From Rhodomicrobium sp. Az07 (GTDB taxonomy: Bacteria > Pseudomonadota > Alphaproteobacteria > Rhizobiales > Rhodomicrobiaceae), in assembly GCF_018619475.1 (NCBI RefSeq), contig NZ_JAHFZG010000007.1:104395-168394 (forward strand): a stretch of 64,000 bases of DNA, written 5' to 3'. The notes below the pieces were generated by a model that saw only the letters and a program-made list of their open reading frames with translations, was not told where the DNA came from and ran no database searches. Below are positions 43,103 to 52,340 of this stretch, piece after piece. A program made the position numbers and the translations under genes. The stretch's first letter is position 1. The number at the start of each line of letters is the position of its first letter.

Positions 43103-43549
43103 ATGAAATTCGCAAAGACAGCACTTTTGGCGGCGCTCGGCCTCGCCCTTGCGACCGGGGCAGCGGCACAAGGTGGCATGGGCAGGGGCGGCGGAATGGG
43201 TATGGGTGGCGGTATGGGTATGTGGCAGGGGATCGTCACGAAGCTCTGTTCCCCCGATATCGAAAAGCACTGCGCCGAAGTCCCTGCCGCCGGTCAGCGC
43301 GATTGCCTCGCGGGCAAGATCAGGGAGTTGGCCGAGCCCTGCCTTACGGCAGTCGAGTCGACAGGCTCGGATCGCGGTCCGGGGAGCGGCCCGGTGGCGA
43401 GCCTCTGCATGACGGAAATCGCGAAATTCTGCTCCGAGATCGAGCATGTGCAGGGACAAGTGCGCCAATGCCTGACGCAGAAAAAAGCGGAGCTTGCGCA
43501 GCCATGCGTGGTCGCGCTCGAAAACACCGGCCCGGCCTGGGCCCGGTGA
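43103..43549 (+). CDS. Secreted protein with two GLG1-type cysteine-rich repeats
   Basis: A 148-residue exported protein. A signal peptide (cleavage probably after ATGAAAQ, residue 23) is followed by a Gly/Met-rich stretch (24-40) and two similar repeats. Cysteines are at 49, 57, 68, 80 in the first and 102, 110, 123, 135 in the second, with the pattern C-x7-C-x10/12-C-x11-C and a shared I-K-CSE/CAE core. This matches the cysteine-rich repeat of eukaryotic Golgi apparatus protein 1, which also occurs in some bacteria. Disulfides are likely. Function unknown; a metal-binding role for the Met-rich part is a guess. Confidence 0.75.
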   Translation: MKFAKTALLAALGLALATGAAAQGGMGRGGGMGMGGGMGMWQGIVTKLCSPDIEKHCAEVPAAGQRDCLAGKIRELAEPCLTAVESTGSDRGPGSGPVASLCMTEIAKFCSEIEHVQGQVRQCLTQKKAELAQPCVVALENTGPAWAR

Positions 43550-43558
43550 CAGCGAGAG

Positions 43559-43600
43559 GGGCCGCGAGGCACGCCCGACGCCCGCGCGGCCCTTCTTTCG
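43559..43600 (+). terminator. Probable terminator of the cysteine-rich protein gene
   Basis: GGGCCGCG (43559-43566) pairs with CGCGGCCC (43585-43592) around an 18-base loop and is followed by TTCTTTC. It lies between the ends of two convergent genes. Confidence 0.55.
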
Positions 43601-43642
43601 AGTTTTCATTTTTCGGCGGCCTGCTTTCAGCCCTCCATGCCG

Positions 43643-44839
43643 TCAGCGCCCCCACGCCTTAAGCCGCGCCGCCGCCTCGCGCATGCGCTCGAACGGCCCT
43701 GCATAGCTGAAGCGGATGAAGCGCCGCCCGTCTTCCTCGTCGAAATCGACGCCGGGGGTCGCCGCGACACCCGTCTCTGCCAGCATGCGGCGCACGAAAG
43801 CGGCTGAATCGTCGGTAATGCCGCTTGCGTCCGCATACAGGTAAAAGGCCCCGTCGGCGGGCGCGAGGTGGCCGAAGCCTGCGCGCGGCAGTTCTTCCAG
43901 AAGCAGGTCGCGGCTCCTTGCATACACGGCCTTGTATGCTTCCAGTTCTTCGACCGCGTCGAAGGCGGCAATTGCGCCCACTTGCGAAACGGCGGGCGTC
44001 GAAATGTAGAGGTTCTGCGCGACGCGCTCGAACACCCGCACGAGGCGCTCCGGCACCACCATCCAGCCGACACGCCAGCCGGTCATGGAGTAATATTTCG
44101 AGAAGCTGTTGATGACGATGGCGTCGTCCGAGAAGGCGAGTGCGGTCGCGGCCGGAGCGCCATAGGTCAGTCCGTGGTAGATTTCGTCCGAGACGTACCA
44201 CGAACCCGCCTCGCGCGCGGTCTCGACGAGGCAGCCGAGATCGGCCGGAGCAAGGGCCGCGCCTGTCGGATTTGCGGGGCTTGCCAGAACCACGGCGCGC
44301 GCGCCGCGATCGCGGAAGGCGGCGGCAAGCGCATCCGGCGTCGGCGCGTAGCCTGTCGCCGCGCCCGCCGCGACAGGCACCGGCACGAGGTCGAGCACGC
44401 GCGCGATCTGGCGATAGCACGGATAGCCGGGACGCGGCAGCGCAAGCCCCTCGCCGGGGTTGAGAAGCGCGAGAAACGCCAGCACGAAGGCCGCCGACGA
44501 ACCTGTCGTCACCACGATGCGCGACGGCGAAACGTCGACGCCGTAGGCATCGGCATAATGCCGCGCGATGCGCTCGCGAAGCGCCGGAAGCCCGAGCGCG
44601 TCCGTGTAGCCGAGTGGGCCTTCATCAATCGCGCGCTTGACGGCCTCGCGCACGCGGCGCGGCGCGGGCGTGCCCGGCTGGCCAACCTCCATGTGGATGA
44701 TGTCGCCTCCCGCCGCTTGAAGCCGGTTCGCCTCGCGCATCACGTCCATGACGACGAAAGCGCCGATGGCGCTGCGACGCGACGACGAAAGCGCGTCTCG
44801 AACGAGCGTTTCTTTGATGGTCTGATTTTCGTCCGCCAT
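43643..44839 (-). CDS. Class I/II PLP-dependent aminotransferase
   Basis: A 398-residue fold-type I aminotransferase. The conserved parts are HMEVGQPGTPAP at the start, the GYTDALGLPALRERIARHY helix, VVTTGSSAAF, ASPANPTGA, SDEIYHGLTY and the PLP-lysine motif INSFSKYYSMTGWRVGWMV. The closest functional class is the aspartate/alanine-type aminotransferase family; the substrates cannot be set from sequence alone. GGAGAAC sits before the start at 44839. The frame continues 22 codons upstream but without family similarity. Confidence 0.92.
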   Translation of the reverse strand: MADENQTIKETLVRDALSSSRRSAIGAFVVMDVMREANRLQAAGGDIIHMEVGQPGTPAPRRVREAVKRAIDEGPLGYTDALGLPALRERIARHYADAYGVDVSPSRIVVTTGSSAAFVLAFLALLNPGEGLALPRPGYPCYRQIARVLDLVPVPVAAGAATGYAPTPDALAAAFRDRGARAVVLASPANPTGAALAPADLGCLVETAREAGSWYVSDEIYHGLTYGAPAATALAFSDDAIVINSFSKYYSMTGWRVGWMVVPERLVRVFERVAQNLYISTPAVSQVGAIAAFDAVEELEAYKAVYARSRDLLLEELPRAGFGHLAPADGAFYLYADASGITDDSAAFVRRMLAETGVAATPGVDFDEEDGRRFIRFSYAGPFERMREAAARLKAWGR

Positions 44840-45010
44840 CGTTCTCCATCCTTTCGCGAACCTCTCTTGGCCAGGAGCCGCAAGCGCGAGCCGCGCCCGC
44901 GTCATCCTTACGCCCGAATTTCACCGCGATTCTTCCGCAAAAATTTTCATTCGATGCAGATCCGCCGGCTCGGTAACTTTCGGAAGCGGCGCCACCGGGG
45001 TGGAAATTCC

Positions 45011-46384
45011 ATGGCTTTACCACAAACGATTTCACGCCTGAGAAAATTGGCCGCGTCAGCGACAATTCTCGCGGCGGTTGCGAGCGCTCCGGCCTCCGCG
45101 CAACAGATCAGCCTCATCCGCGACGCCGAAACCGAGGCGCTTGTCGCCGATTACACCGCGCCGATCTTCCGCGCGGCCGGCGTCTCCGGCAACAATATCA
45201 AGGTTCATCTCGTCAACGACGGGAGCTTCAATGCGTTCGTCGTCGACGGGCGCAACATGTTCATCAACACCGGCGCGATCCTGCAATCCGAGACGCCGAA
45301 CCAGATCATCGGGGTCATCGCCCATGAAACCGGGCACATCAAGGGCGGCCACATTACCGGCCTGAGGCAGCAGATCGCCAAGATGCAGACGGCGGCGCTC
45401 ATGTTGCAGGTGCTGAGTATCGGCACCATGGTCGGAGGCGCGGCGAGCGGCAGCAGCGAGGTAACGCAGGGCGGCTCCGCGATGATGATGGGCGGCTCGC
45501 AGGTGCTGATGCGCTCGATCCTCTCCTATCGGCGGGCGCAGGAATCCGCCGCCGACCAGGCCGGTGTCGAGTATCTGACCAAGTCTCAGCAATCGCCCGC
45601 GGGCATGCTGAAGACCTTCCGTCATTTCGCGAACCAGTCGCTCGGCAACACCCGCGTCGATCCCTATATCCAGACGCATCCGGTGCCCGCCGAACGTATC
45701 GCGCAGCTTGAGGAAATCGCGAAGAAAAGCCCTTACTTCGACCGGAAGGATTCCGCGCAACTCCAGCTTCGGCACGATCTCGTGCGGGCGAAGATCGCGG
45801 CTTATACATGGAAGAACAATCCGCAGGCGGTCTTGCGCCAGTATAATGACAACGGCTTGCCTGCTCGCTACGCGCGCGCCATCATGAAATTTCACACCGG
45901 TGGCTATCCGGCGGCCGCGCCCGCACTCGACCAACTTATCGCCCAGCATCCTCGGAACCCTTGGTTTCACGAACTCAAAGGCACATTTCTCCTCGAAAGC
46001 GGAAGGGCGAAGGAAGCTGTCGGGCCGTTCCGCAAGGCGGTGTCCCTCGCTCCGAAGTCTGCTTTCATGCGCATCGAGCTTGCGCAGGCGATCCTCGAAA
46101 GCGGCAGCGGCAGCGCTGAGGAAGCGCTTCAACTGTTGCGCGTCGGAATGGTAGCGGAGGAGCAGTCCTATCTCGGTTATCGCCTTCAGGCACAGGCTTA
46201 CAGCAAGCTCAGACGCTTCGCGGAAGCCGACCTCGCCTCGGCGCAGGCCGCGTTTCACAGGGGCGATGTGAAGGTGGCGAAGATGATGGCGGAGCGCGCG
46301 AAGAACGGTCTTGCCGCCGGGTCGCCCGGATGGATCAAGGCTGATGACATCGTGAACTTCAAGATGGAAAAGGTACGTGGTTAG
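45011..46384 (+). CDS. M48-family metalloprotease with TPR repeats (BepA-like)
   Basis: A 457-residue exported protein. A signal peptide ends near ASAQQ (residue 30); the M48 catalytic motif is HETGH at 105-109 in GVIAHETGHIKGGH, and the third zinc ligand is the Glu in QESAADQAG. The Met/Gly-rich loop and helix in between fit the family. The C-terminal 200 residues form TPR repeats. BepA/YfgC-type proteases clear stalled outer-membrane proteins in the periplasm, which is the probable role. An ATG at 44954 in the same frame is a less likely start. Confidence 0.92.
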   Translation: MALPQTISRLRKLAASATILAAVASAPASAQQISLIRDAETEALVADYTAPIFRAAGVSGNNIKVHLVNDGSFNAFVVDGRNMFINTGAILQSETPNQIIGVIAHETGHIKGGHITGLRQQIAKMQTAALMLQVLSIGTMVGGAASGSSEVTQGGSAMMMGGSQVLMRSILSYRRAQESAADQAGVEYLTKSQQSPAGMLKTFRHFANQSLGNTRVDPYIQTHPVPAERIAQLEEIAKKSPYFDRKDSAQLQLRHDLVRAKIAAYTWKNNPQAVLRQYNDNGLPARYARAIMKFHTGGYPAAAPALDQLIAQHPRNPWFHELKGTFLLESGRAKEAVGPFRKAVSLAPKSAFMRIELAQAILESGSGSAEEALQLLRVGMVAEEQSYLGYRLQAQAYSKLRRFAEADLASAQAAFHRGDVKVAKMMAERAKNGLAAGSPGWIKADDIVNFKMEKVRG

Positions 46385-46419
46385 CCGCTACCACGAGAAC
46401 GGAAATCCCGGAGACATTG

Positions 46420-47247
46420 ATGAAAACGATCATGAAAAGAGCCGCCGCGCTTGCCATCCCGGCGGCCGTGGCCCTGTCCCTTTCCGTCGCGGGCCCGATC
46501 GCGGCCTTCGCGCAGTCGGACAATTTCACTGAGGGACAGACGCGGTCCATCGAAAAAATCGTGAAGGACTATCTCGTTTCACACCCGGAAATCCTGCTCG
46601 AAGTTCAGGACGCCTTCGAAAAGAAGGCCGAAGCCAAGCGCGGCGAAGCCACGCGTTCGCGCATGCCCGAGTTTTATCGGAGCCTCGCGAGCCTGAAATC
46701 CGAACTCGCGCCGCTCACGATCGGCGAGGGCGATGTCACGCTCGTCGAGTTTTTCGACTACAATTGCGGCTACTGTCGCCACGCCCTGCCGCAGATCATG
46801 AAGCTTCTCGACGCCGACACGAAGGTGAAGGTGGTGTTCATGGAATATCCCATCCTGTCGCAAGGTTCGACCGAGGCCACCAAGATCGCCCTCGCCGCCG
46901 CGAAGCAGGGCAAATATTTCGACTTCCACAAGGCGATGCTCGCCGCTGGCCGCGCCAACAAGGAAAGCGCGCTCAAGGTCGCAGAACAGATCGGCCTCGA
47001 CATGGAGAAGGTAAAGGCGGATAGTGCATCTCCCGAAACGGAAGCGCTCGTTGCAAAGATCGGCGAGATCGGCAAGCGCATGTTCGTTGATGGAACGCCG
47101 ACCTTCGTCGTCGGCGACAAGGTCACACCGGGCGCCGCCGATTTCGACACGCTGAAGCGGAGCGTCGACGATACGCGCAAGGATGGCTGCAAGGCCTGCG
47201 CCGAAGCCGCCTCCACCACCGGTGAAAAGGGCGAGAAAAAGTCCTGA
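46420..47247 (+). CDS. DsbA-family (Com1-like) periplasmic thiol oxidoreductase
   Basis: A 275-residue exported protein: signal peptide (cleavage probably after AFA, near residue 31), a helical part with VKDYLVSHPEILLEVQDAFEKKAEAKR (about 48-74), then the thioredoxin fold with the active site FFDYNCGYCRHA (cysteines 116 and 119) and the VDGTPTFVVG cis-Pro motif. Two extra cysteines lie near the C-terminus (GCKACAEA). It probably introduces or shuffles disulfides in periplasmic proteins. GGAG precedes the ATG at 46420. It lies 35 bp after the M48 protease gene and may share its transcript. Confidence 0.92.
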   Translation: MKTIMKRAAALAIPAAVALSLSVAGPIAAFAQSDNFTEGQTRSIEKIVKDYLVSHPEILLEVQDAFEKKAEAKRGEATRSRMPEFYRSLASLKSELAPLTIGEGDVTLVEFFDYNCGYCRHALPQIMKLLDADTKVKVVFMEYPILSQGSTEATKIALAAAKQGKYFDFHKAMLAAGRANKESALKVAEQIGLDMEKVKADSASPETEALVAKIGEIGKRMFVDGTPTFVVGDKVTPGAADFDTLKRSVDDTRKDGCKACAEAASTTGEKGEKKS

Positions 47248-47283
47248 CGCTTTTGCGCTCGGATACGAAAGCTGTTAACAAGA

Positions 47284-47325
47284 GCGCGGCCGGGTTCGCC
47301 CGGCTTGAGCGCCTTTTCCTTTTTC
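47284..47325 (+). terminator. Hairpin with T-rich tail after the DsbA-like gene
   Basis: GCCGGG (47289-47294) pairs with CCCGGC (47299-47304) closed by a TTCG tetraloop, with an outer GCGC/GCGC pair and a downstream CTTTTCCTTTTT tract. It would end the protease/DsbA transcript. It also argues against starting aroQ at the TTG at 47305. Confidence 0.55.
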
Positions 47326-47346
47326 CAAATCGTTGGACCTGTTGCC

Positions 47347-47814
47347 TTGAAGCCGATCTTCATCCTCAACGGCCCGAACCTCAATCTCCTCGGCGAACGC
47401 GAGCCGGAGATTTATGGCGGCAGGACGCTTGCGACCATCGAGGAAGACTTGCGCAACCGCGCGGCCGCGCTGGATCTATCCATCGATTTTCGGCAGACGA
47501 ACCATGAAGGCGTGCTGGTCGACCAGGTTCAGGAGGCGCGCCATGCGGCGTCTGGCCTCATTCTGAACGCGGGCGCATACACGCATACATCGATCGCAAT
47601 TCATGACGCTTTGCGTGCGCTTTCGCTCCCGATCATCGAGGTGCACCTGAGCAACATTTACAAGCGCGAAGCCTTTCGCCATCACTCCCATGTGTCTTCG
47701 GCCGCAACCGGGGTCATCTGCGGACTTGGCGCGCAAGGGTACGGGCTCGCGCTCGACGCGGTGGCGGAGATCCTGAAATCCTCCGCTCCAATCAACCGGA
47801 GTCCCCATGCCTGA
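47347..47814 (+). CDS. aroQ: 3-dehydroquinate dehydratase, type II
   Basis: A 155-residue enzyme of the shikimate pathway. [21 protein letters not shown], then [37 protein letters not shown] and [18 protein letters not shown] (with the catalytic His) are all family-conserved. No ATG precedes the first strand, so a TTG at 47347 is the best start. An earlier in-frame TTG at 47305 lies in a terminator hairpin. The last 8 bp overlap accB. Confidence 0.95.
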   Translation: MKPIFILNGPNLNLLGEREPEIYGGRTLATIEEDLRNRAAALDLSIDFRQTNHEGVLVDQVQEARHAASGLILNAGAYTHTSIAIHDALRALSLPIIEVHLSNIYKREAFRHHSHVSSAATGVICGLGAQGYGLALDAVAEILKSSAPINRSPHA

Positions 47815-48271
47815 GACGGCCAGCAAATATCCGAATGAAGATCTGATTCGTAACCTCGCCCTGCTTTTGACCGAAACGGGCCTGACCGAAATCGAGATCG
47901 AGGAAAACAACCTTCGCGTCCGCGTCGCGCGCACGCTCAGTGTGCCGACGCATCTCGTCCCTTCCGGCTACGCGCCGCCCGCCACTGCCGGCGTCGGCCC
48001 CGGAGGCGGCGCGCCAGCGTCCAATCTCGAAAATCATCCGGGCGTCGTGACGTCCCCGATGGTCGGCACCGCTTACCGGTCCCCGGAGCCGGGCGCATCG
48101 ACCTTTGTCGAGGTCGGCTCGCAGGTGCGCGAGGGCGATACGCTTCTCATCGTCGAGGCCATGAAGACGATGAACCAGATCGCCGCACCCCGCTCGGGCA
48201 CTGTCAAGCGCATACTGGTGGAGAACGGGCAGCCCGTCGAATACGGCGAACCGCTCATGATCATAGAATAA
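47807..48271 (+). CDS. accB: Biotin carboxyl carrier protein of acetyl-CoA carboxylase
   Basis: The 154-residue carrier has an N-terminal helical part, a Pro/Gly-rich linker (about 55-80), and a biotinyl domain with [16 protein letters not shown] and the biotinylated lysine in [10 protein letters not shown]. The Thr after the lysine (EAMKT, not EAMKM) is common in alphaproteobacteria. A CGGAG site lies in the aroQ end. It forms one operon with aroQ and accC. Confidence 0.97.
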   Translation: MPETASKYPNEDLIRNLALLLTETGLTEIEIEENNLRVRVARTLSVPTHLVPSGYAPPATAGVGPGGGAPASNLENHPGVVTSPMVGTAYRSPEPGASTFVEVGSQVREGDTLLIVEAMKTMNQIAAPRSGTVKRILVENGQPVEYGEPLMIIE

Positions 48272-48283
48272 GGCGGCAGGCTC

Positions 48284-49624
48284 ATGTTCGACAAGATCCT
48301 GATCGCCAATCGCGGAGAGATCGCACTTCGCATCGAGCGCGCCTGCAAGGAACTCGGCATCAAGACGGTCGCCGTGCATTCCACGGCCGATGCCGACGCC
48401 ATGCATGTGCGTCTCGCCGACGAAAGTGTATGCATCGGCCCGCCGGCGGCGAGCGAAAGCTACCTCAACATTCCACGCCTCCTCGCGGCCTGCGAGATCA
48501 CGGGTGCCGACGCGCTGCATCCGGGCTACGGCTTTTTGTCCGAGAACGCGCGCTTCGCCGAGATCCTCGAAGAGCACGGTATCGCATTCATCGGTCCCAC
48601 GCCCGAGCATATTCGGCTCATGGGCGACAAGATCCGCGCGAAGGAAACCGCGAAAGCCCTCGGCATCCCGGTCGTGCCCGGGTCCGGCGGCGCTGTCACG
48701 ACGAACGAGCAAGCCATCGCCATCGCCCGCGAAATCGGCTTTCCGGTCCTCGTCAAGGCAGCGGCGGGCGGCGGCGGACGCGGCATGAAGGTCGCGCGCA
48801 CGGAAGCGGAGCTGCCGATTGCGCTCTCGACCGCGCGCGCTGAATCCAAGGCCGCTTTCGGAGACGATGCGCTTTATCTCGAACGCTACCTTTCGAAGCC
48901 GCGCCATATCGAAATTCAGGTGATCGGCGATGGCAAGGGCAACGCCGTCTATCTCGGCGAACGCGATTGCTCGCTTCAGCGCCGCCACCAGAAAATCTTC
49001 GAAGAAACGCCCTCGCCCGCGCTCAATGAAGCGCAGCGCAAGGAGATCGGCGAGACGGTCGCGCGCGCGATGCGCAAGCTGAAGTACCGCAACGCCGGTA
49101 CGGTCGAATTCCTCTACGAGGACGGAGAATTTTTCTTCATCGAGATGAACACCCGCCTTCAGGTGGAGCATCCGGTGACGGAGATGGTCACGGGCATCGA
49201 CATCGTGATCGAACAGATCCAGATCGCGGCGGGCGCTGGCCTCTCCTTCACGCAGGAGGAAGTCCGCTTCGACGGTCACGCCATCGAATGCCGCATCAAC
49301 GCGGAAAACCCGTCCACCTTCCGGCCGTCGCCCGGCAAGATATCCTACTTCCACCCGCCGGGGGGCCTGGGCGTGCGCGTCGATTCCGGCGTCTATGCGG
49401 GCTACACGATCCCGGCTTATTACGACAGCCTCATCGGCAAGCTGATCGTTCACGGCAAGAACCGCAATGAATGCCTCATGCGGCTGCGCCGCGCGCTCGG
49501 CGAATTCGTGATCGACGGTATCGAGACGACGATCCCGCTGTTTTCAACCTTGATTCAGCAATCGGACATCGTCGACGGGGTGTACGATATTCATTGGCTC
49601 GAAAAATATCTCCACAAGCACTAG
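48284..49624 (+). CDS. accC: Biotin carboxylase subunit of acetyl-CoA carboxylase
   Basis: A 446-residue ATP-grasp enzyme that carboxylates biotin on AccB, the first step of fatty-acid synthesis. [29 protein letters not shown], the ATP-loop [26 protein letters not shown] and [14 protein letters not shown] are conserved. It ends with the family's C-terminal [12 protein letters not shown] domain. 12 bp after accB; aat follows 47 bp later. Confidence 0.98.
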   Translation: MFDKILIANRGEIALRIERACKELGIKTVAVHSTADADAMHVRLADESVCIGPPAASESYLNIPRLLAACEITGADALHPGYGFLSENARFAEILEEHGIAFIGPTPEHIRLMGDKIRAKETAKALGIPVVPGSGGAVTTNEQAIAIAREIGFPVLVKAAAGGGGRGMKVARTEAELPIALSTARAESKAAFGDDALYLERYLSKPRHIEIQVIGDGKGNAVYLGERDCSLQRRHQKIFEETPSPALNEAQRKEIGETVARAMRKLKYRNAGTVEFLYEDGEFFFIEMNTRLQVEHPVTEMVTGIDIVIEQIQIAAGAGLSFTQEEVRFDGHAIECRINAENPSTFRPSPGKISYFHPPGGLGVRVDSGVYAGYTIPAYYDSLIGKLIVHGKNRNECLMRLRRALGEFVIDGIETTIPLFSTLIQQSDIVDGVYDIHWLEKYLHKH

Positions 49625-49671
49625 ATTAAAGGGACGGGTTCTTACGCGACGAAAAGGCAGGTTCGCGGACC

Positions 49672-50364
49672 ATGGGATCGCCCTCTAATCTCAGTATCGA
49701 AATAACGCCGCAGGTTCTGCTCAAGGCTTATGCCTGCGGTATCTTTCCAATGGCTGAGAGCGCCGACGATACGACGCTCTACTGGATCGAACCGGAGCGG
49801 CGCGGCATCCTTGCCCTCGATGCGCTGCACGTGCCGCGCCGGCTTGCCCGCATTATCAAGCAAGGCAAGTTCGAGGTCCGCGTCGACAGCGACTATCACG
49901 GGGTGATCGAAGGCTGCGCGTCCTCGCGCGCGGGCCGCCGCACCACCTGGATCAACAGGCGCATCCGCGACCTTTACGCCGATCTCTTCGACATGGGTTA
50001 CTGCCACACCATCGAGACATGGCGCGATGGCAAGTTAGTCGGCGGATTGTACGGCGTGGCGCTCGGGCGATCCTTCTTCGGCGAGAGCATGTTCTCCTAC
50101 GAAACCGACGCGTCGAAGGTGGCGCTCGTCTATCTCGCGGCGAGGCTGCGCTATGGCGATTTCTGCCTGCTGGACACGCAATTCGTCACCGATCACCTGC
50201 GGCAATTCGGCGCTCAGGAAATCAGTCGCGCGGCGTTCCACCGGCGGCTGGAGCAGGCGCTTCAGGGCTTCGGCGCGTTCGACCGCCTTCCGTCCGATAT
50301 GTCTGCCGAGGGTGTTTTACAACTCGTCAGCCACACGTCGAAGGTGGGATGCTCGACCGCGTGA
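49672..50364 (+). CDS. aat: Leucyl/phenylalanyl-tRNA--protein transferase
   Basis: A 230-residue enzyme of the N-end rule that adds Leu or Phe to proteins with a basic N-terminus. YACGIFPMAES, W--PERRGIL, TTWINRRIRDLYADL, GLYGVALGRSFFGESMFS and LLDTQFVTDHLRQFGA are visible. The last 103 bp overlap, on the opposite strand, the 3' end of a DUF2155 gene. Confidence 0.95.
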   Translation: MGSPSNLSIEITPQVLLKAYACGIFPMAESADDTTLYWIEPERRGILALDALHVPRRLARIIKQGKFEVRVDSDYHGVIEGCASSRAGRRTTWINRRIRDLYADLFDMGYCHTIETWRDGKLVGGLYGVALGRSFFGESMFSYETDASKVALVYLAARLRYGDFCLLDTQFVTDHLRQFGAQEISRAAFHRRLEQALQGFGAFDRLPSDMSAEGVLQLVSHTSKVGCSTA

Positions 50365-50699
50365 AGCCCAGGGCTTTCCGCGAACGTCCATCCCGTGAAA
50401 ATGCGATGCGAGGATCCGTCGAGAACGACCTCCTCGACCTCGATGAAGGCGCTTGTGAGCGGCGGTTCGGTGGAAGGCCGCGTGTAGCAGGCGCGCGGCG
50501 TGATCGTCAGAGCGCCGAACCTCGCCGTTCGCCCCATCGGTATTTCGAGCGGCTGAACGCGGCCCGTCACCTTGTCGAGCGCCGCGAACACCGCGATTGA
50601 ATTGGTGATCCTGTCGGCGGACGCCGGAGCGCCAGATGCCACGAAAGCAAAACCGGCGAGGACGGTCGAAACAGCTATCTGCCGCGCATTCATGGTCAT
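50262..50699 (-). CDS. DUF2155 family exported protein
   Basis: A 145-residue protein with a signal peptide (cleavage probably after ASA near residue 30) and the DUF2155 pattern: ALDKVTGR-(Q)PLEIPMG, FGALTITPRACYTRP, EPPLTSAFIEVEEV and a FTGWTFAESPGLHAVEHPTFDVWLTSC ending. Its role is unknown. The start at 50699 or 50693 depends on two nearby ATGs. A 16-residue tail after the family's end runs under the convergent aat gene. The aat-DUF2155-NDUFA12 order recurs in Hyphomicrobiales. Confidence 0.85.
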   Translation of the reverse strand: MTMNARQIAVSTVLAGFAFVASGAPASADRITNSIAVFAALDKVTGRVQPLEIPMGRTARFGALTITPRACYTRPSTEPPLTSAFIEVEEVVLDGSSHRIFTGWTFAESPGLHAVEHPTFDVWLTSCKTPSADISDGRRSNAPKP

Positions 50700-50952
50700 C
50701 CGGATAGCCTGGAAAGTTGAAGCATCGGCGCGCGCCGACACCTTGAGTTCTTGTTGTGATCGGCGTCCGGCATTTCCGGGCGCGATCGATCTTCCGAACC
50801 GCCAGCGGTGTGGCGGCCACGTTCACCAATAGATCAGCTCGCGTTAAATCCAAATCGATTTGACGCCTGAAGGCCGATCGAAGCCGCATCCTTCCGCGTC
50901 GAGCCGGTGTCCAATCGCGTTCAAGTGGGATGCGGCAAGCGACACAAGCGCC

Positions 50953-51739
50953 CTATCGCGGCAAAAGTCTGGCGGCGACGCGCAGGCGCACATAATCGGC
51001 CCACCAGCGCCCTTCTTCGTCACGCAAGCTCGGCCGCAGCAACTCGACCGCATGCGCCAGCGCTGCGTCGCGAATCTTCCCCTCGAACTGGTCGAAGAAC
51101 GGCTTGCGGAAGGTGATGAGCCAGCCCTCGACACCCGTCGGGAGCGGCGTGGGGCGCGGCACGAGTTCGATGCGCTCGCACATGAGGCCGTTCTTGTAGA
51201 GAAGCGCTTCATAAGCGCGCGGGCTCGGAAAATACCAGGGATGCGCAAGCTCTGCATTCCCTCCGAAGAAACGCGCCGCCGAGCGAAGCGCGGTCACGAT
51301 GGCGGCAACGTTACCTAAGCCGCCGAACTCCGCGACGAAGCGCCCGCCGGGCTTGAGTACGCCGCTGACGCCTTGAACGGCAACCTCGGCGCGGGTCATC
51401 CAGTGAAGCGCCGCATTCGAGAACACGGCGTCGAATTCGCGGGGGAGGTCGATGCCCGTCCATGGCGCGCACATCGAGGCCCCGCGCAGCGGCGGCGGCG
51501 CGTAGCTCTGCGCTTGTGTCGATGCCGAGAACCGACGCGCCGCGCTTTGCAATCTTCTCGGTCAGCGCGCCGTCGCCGCAGCCGATGTCGAGCACGCGCT
51601 CGCCCGGCTTCGGATCGAGCCACGACAGGATGTCCGCGCCGAGGTCGGAGACGAAGCGCGCGTTTTCTTCATATCCCGCCGCGCTCCAGCTCTGCTCGCC
51701 GACGGCCGCGCGCGCATGGCTTGGTGTCTTACTCGGCAT
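50953..51739 (-). pseudogene. SAM-dependent methyltransferase, frameshifted
   Basis: The sequence encodes a class I methyltransferase, but in two frames. The upstream frame (from 51739) gives a start MPSKTPSHAR, motif I VLDIGCGDGALTEKIA and the acidic VLGIDTS strand, and then loses sense at RAMDGHRPP. The second frame begins with GIDLPREFDAVFSNAALHWM and continues through LKPGGRFVAEFGG to the C-terminus. Removing one base from the three-C run at 51455-51457 joins them into MDG-IDLPREFD. So this is either a one-base error or a recent inactivation. The 5' end overlaps NDUFA12 by 11 bp. Confidence 0.8.
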
Positions 51740-52127
51740 TCCAGGGCTGGTAATCGCCGTCGCCCTTCGGCCGGCGCATCTCGCCGACGAGGCTTCCCTG
51801 CGGACGATAGGCCGCCGGCGTCCCGGTCAGGTTCGGCTCATGCGGCTTCTGCCAAGGGCGCGCGTGATAGGTTTCCTCGGTCGGCGGCGTGTCGACGATA
51901 TAGTGTAGCCAGCCGAACCAGCCGGGCGGAACCTTGCTCGGTTCGGCATAGCCCTTGTAGATCACCCAGCGGCGCGGCTTGCCTGCCGTGCCTGTGCCGC
52001 TTGCGTCCTGGTAATAGCGATTGCCCTGCTCGTCTTCGCCAACGAAGAGTCCGCGCGCATTCGTGTAGAGCTTCGTAGACAGCGTCGCGCCGTTCCACCA
52101 GGTAAAAATATCGCTGAACCAGCCCAT
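51729..52127 (-). CDS. Complex I NDUFA12-family (17.2-kDa) subunit
   Basis: A 132-residue protein beginning MGWFSDIFTWWNGATLSTKLYT, with the family segment LVGEDEQGNRYYQ (here FVGEDEQGNRYYQ), RRWVIYKGYAEPSKVPPGWFGWLH and a HARPWQKPHEPNLTGTP-AYRPQG stretch. This is the NDUFA12 accessory subunit of respiratory complex I, found in mitochondria and alphaproteobacteria. It lies 38 kb from the nuoABCDEF block here. It is divergent from thrS. Confidence 0.93.
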   Translation of the reverse strand: MGWFSDIFTWWNGATLSTKLYTNARGLFVGEDEQGNRYYQDASGTGTAGKPRRWVIYKGYAEPSKVPPGWFGWLHYIVDTPPTEETYHARPWQKPHEPNLTGTPAAYRPQGSLVGEMRRPKGDGDYQPWNAE

Positions 52128-52260
52128 GCGTACCCTCGGTCTTTGACCGTGCCTTTTACGCGAATCACGCGCGGGCGTCTACCTATTCGCTTCGAGAAGC
52201 GACGCATCGCTCCGGGCTGTCCCGAAAGGTTGTGCAAGCCCCCTCCCCCACCGCCCGGTC

Positions 52261-52289
52261 TTGACATCGCGCGGCGCAAACGCCAATAC
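52261..52289 (+). promoter_or_regulatory. Possible promoter of thrS
   Basis: A perfect TTGACA at 52261-52266 is followed 17 bp later by CAATAC (52284-52289), a poor -10. It lies 52 bp upstream of the thrS start, so it is the best candidate in the 213-bp gap between divergent genes. Confidence 0.35.
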
Positions 52290-52340
52290 GAGGCCATCCC
52301 AACATCTTACCCGCGCATGTAGGCGGGAGTGAGAGGCACC

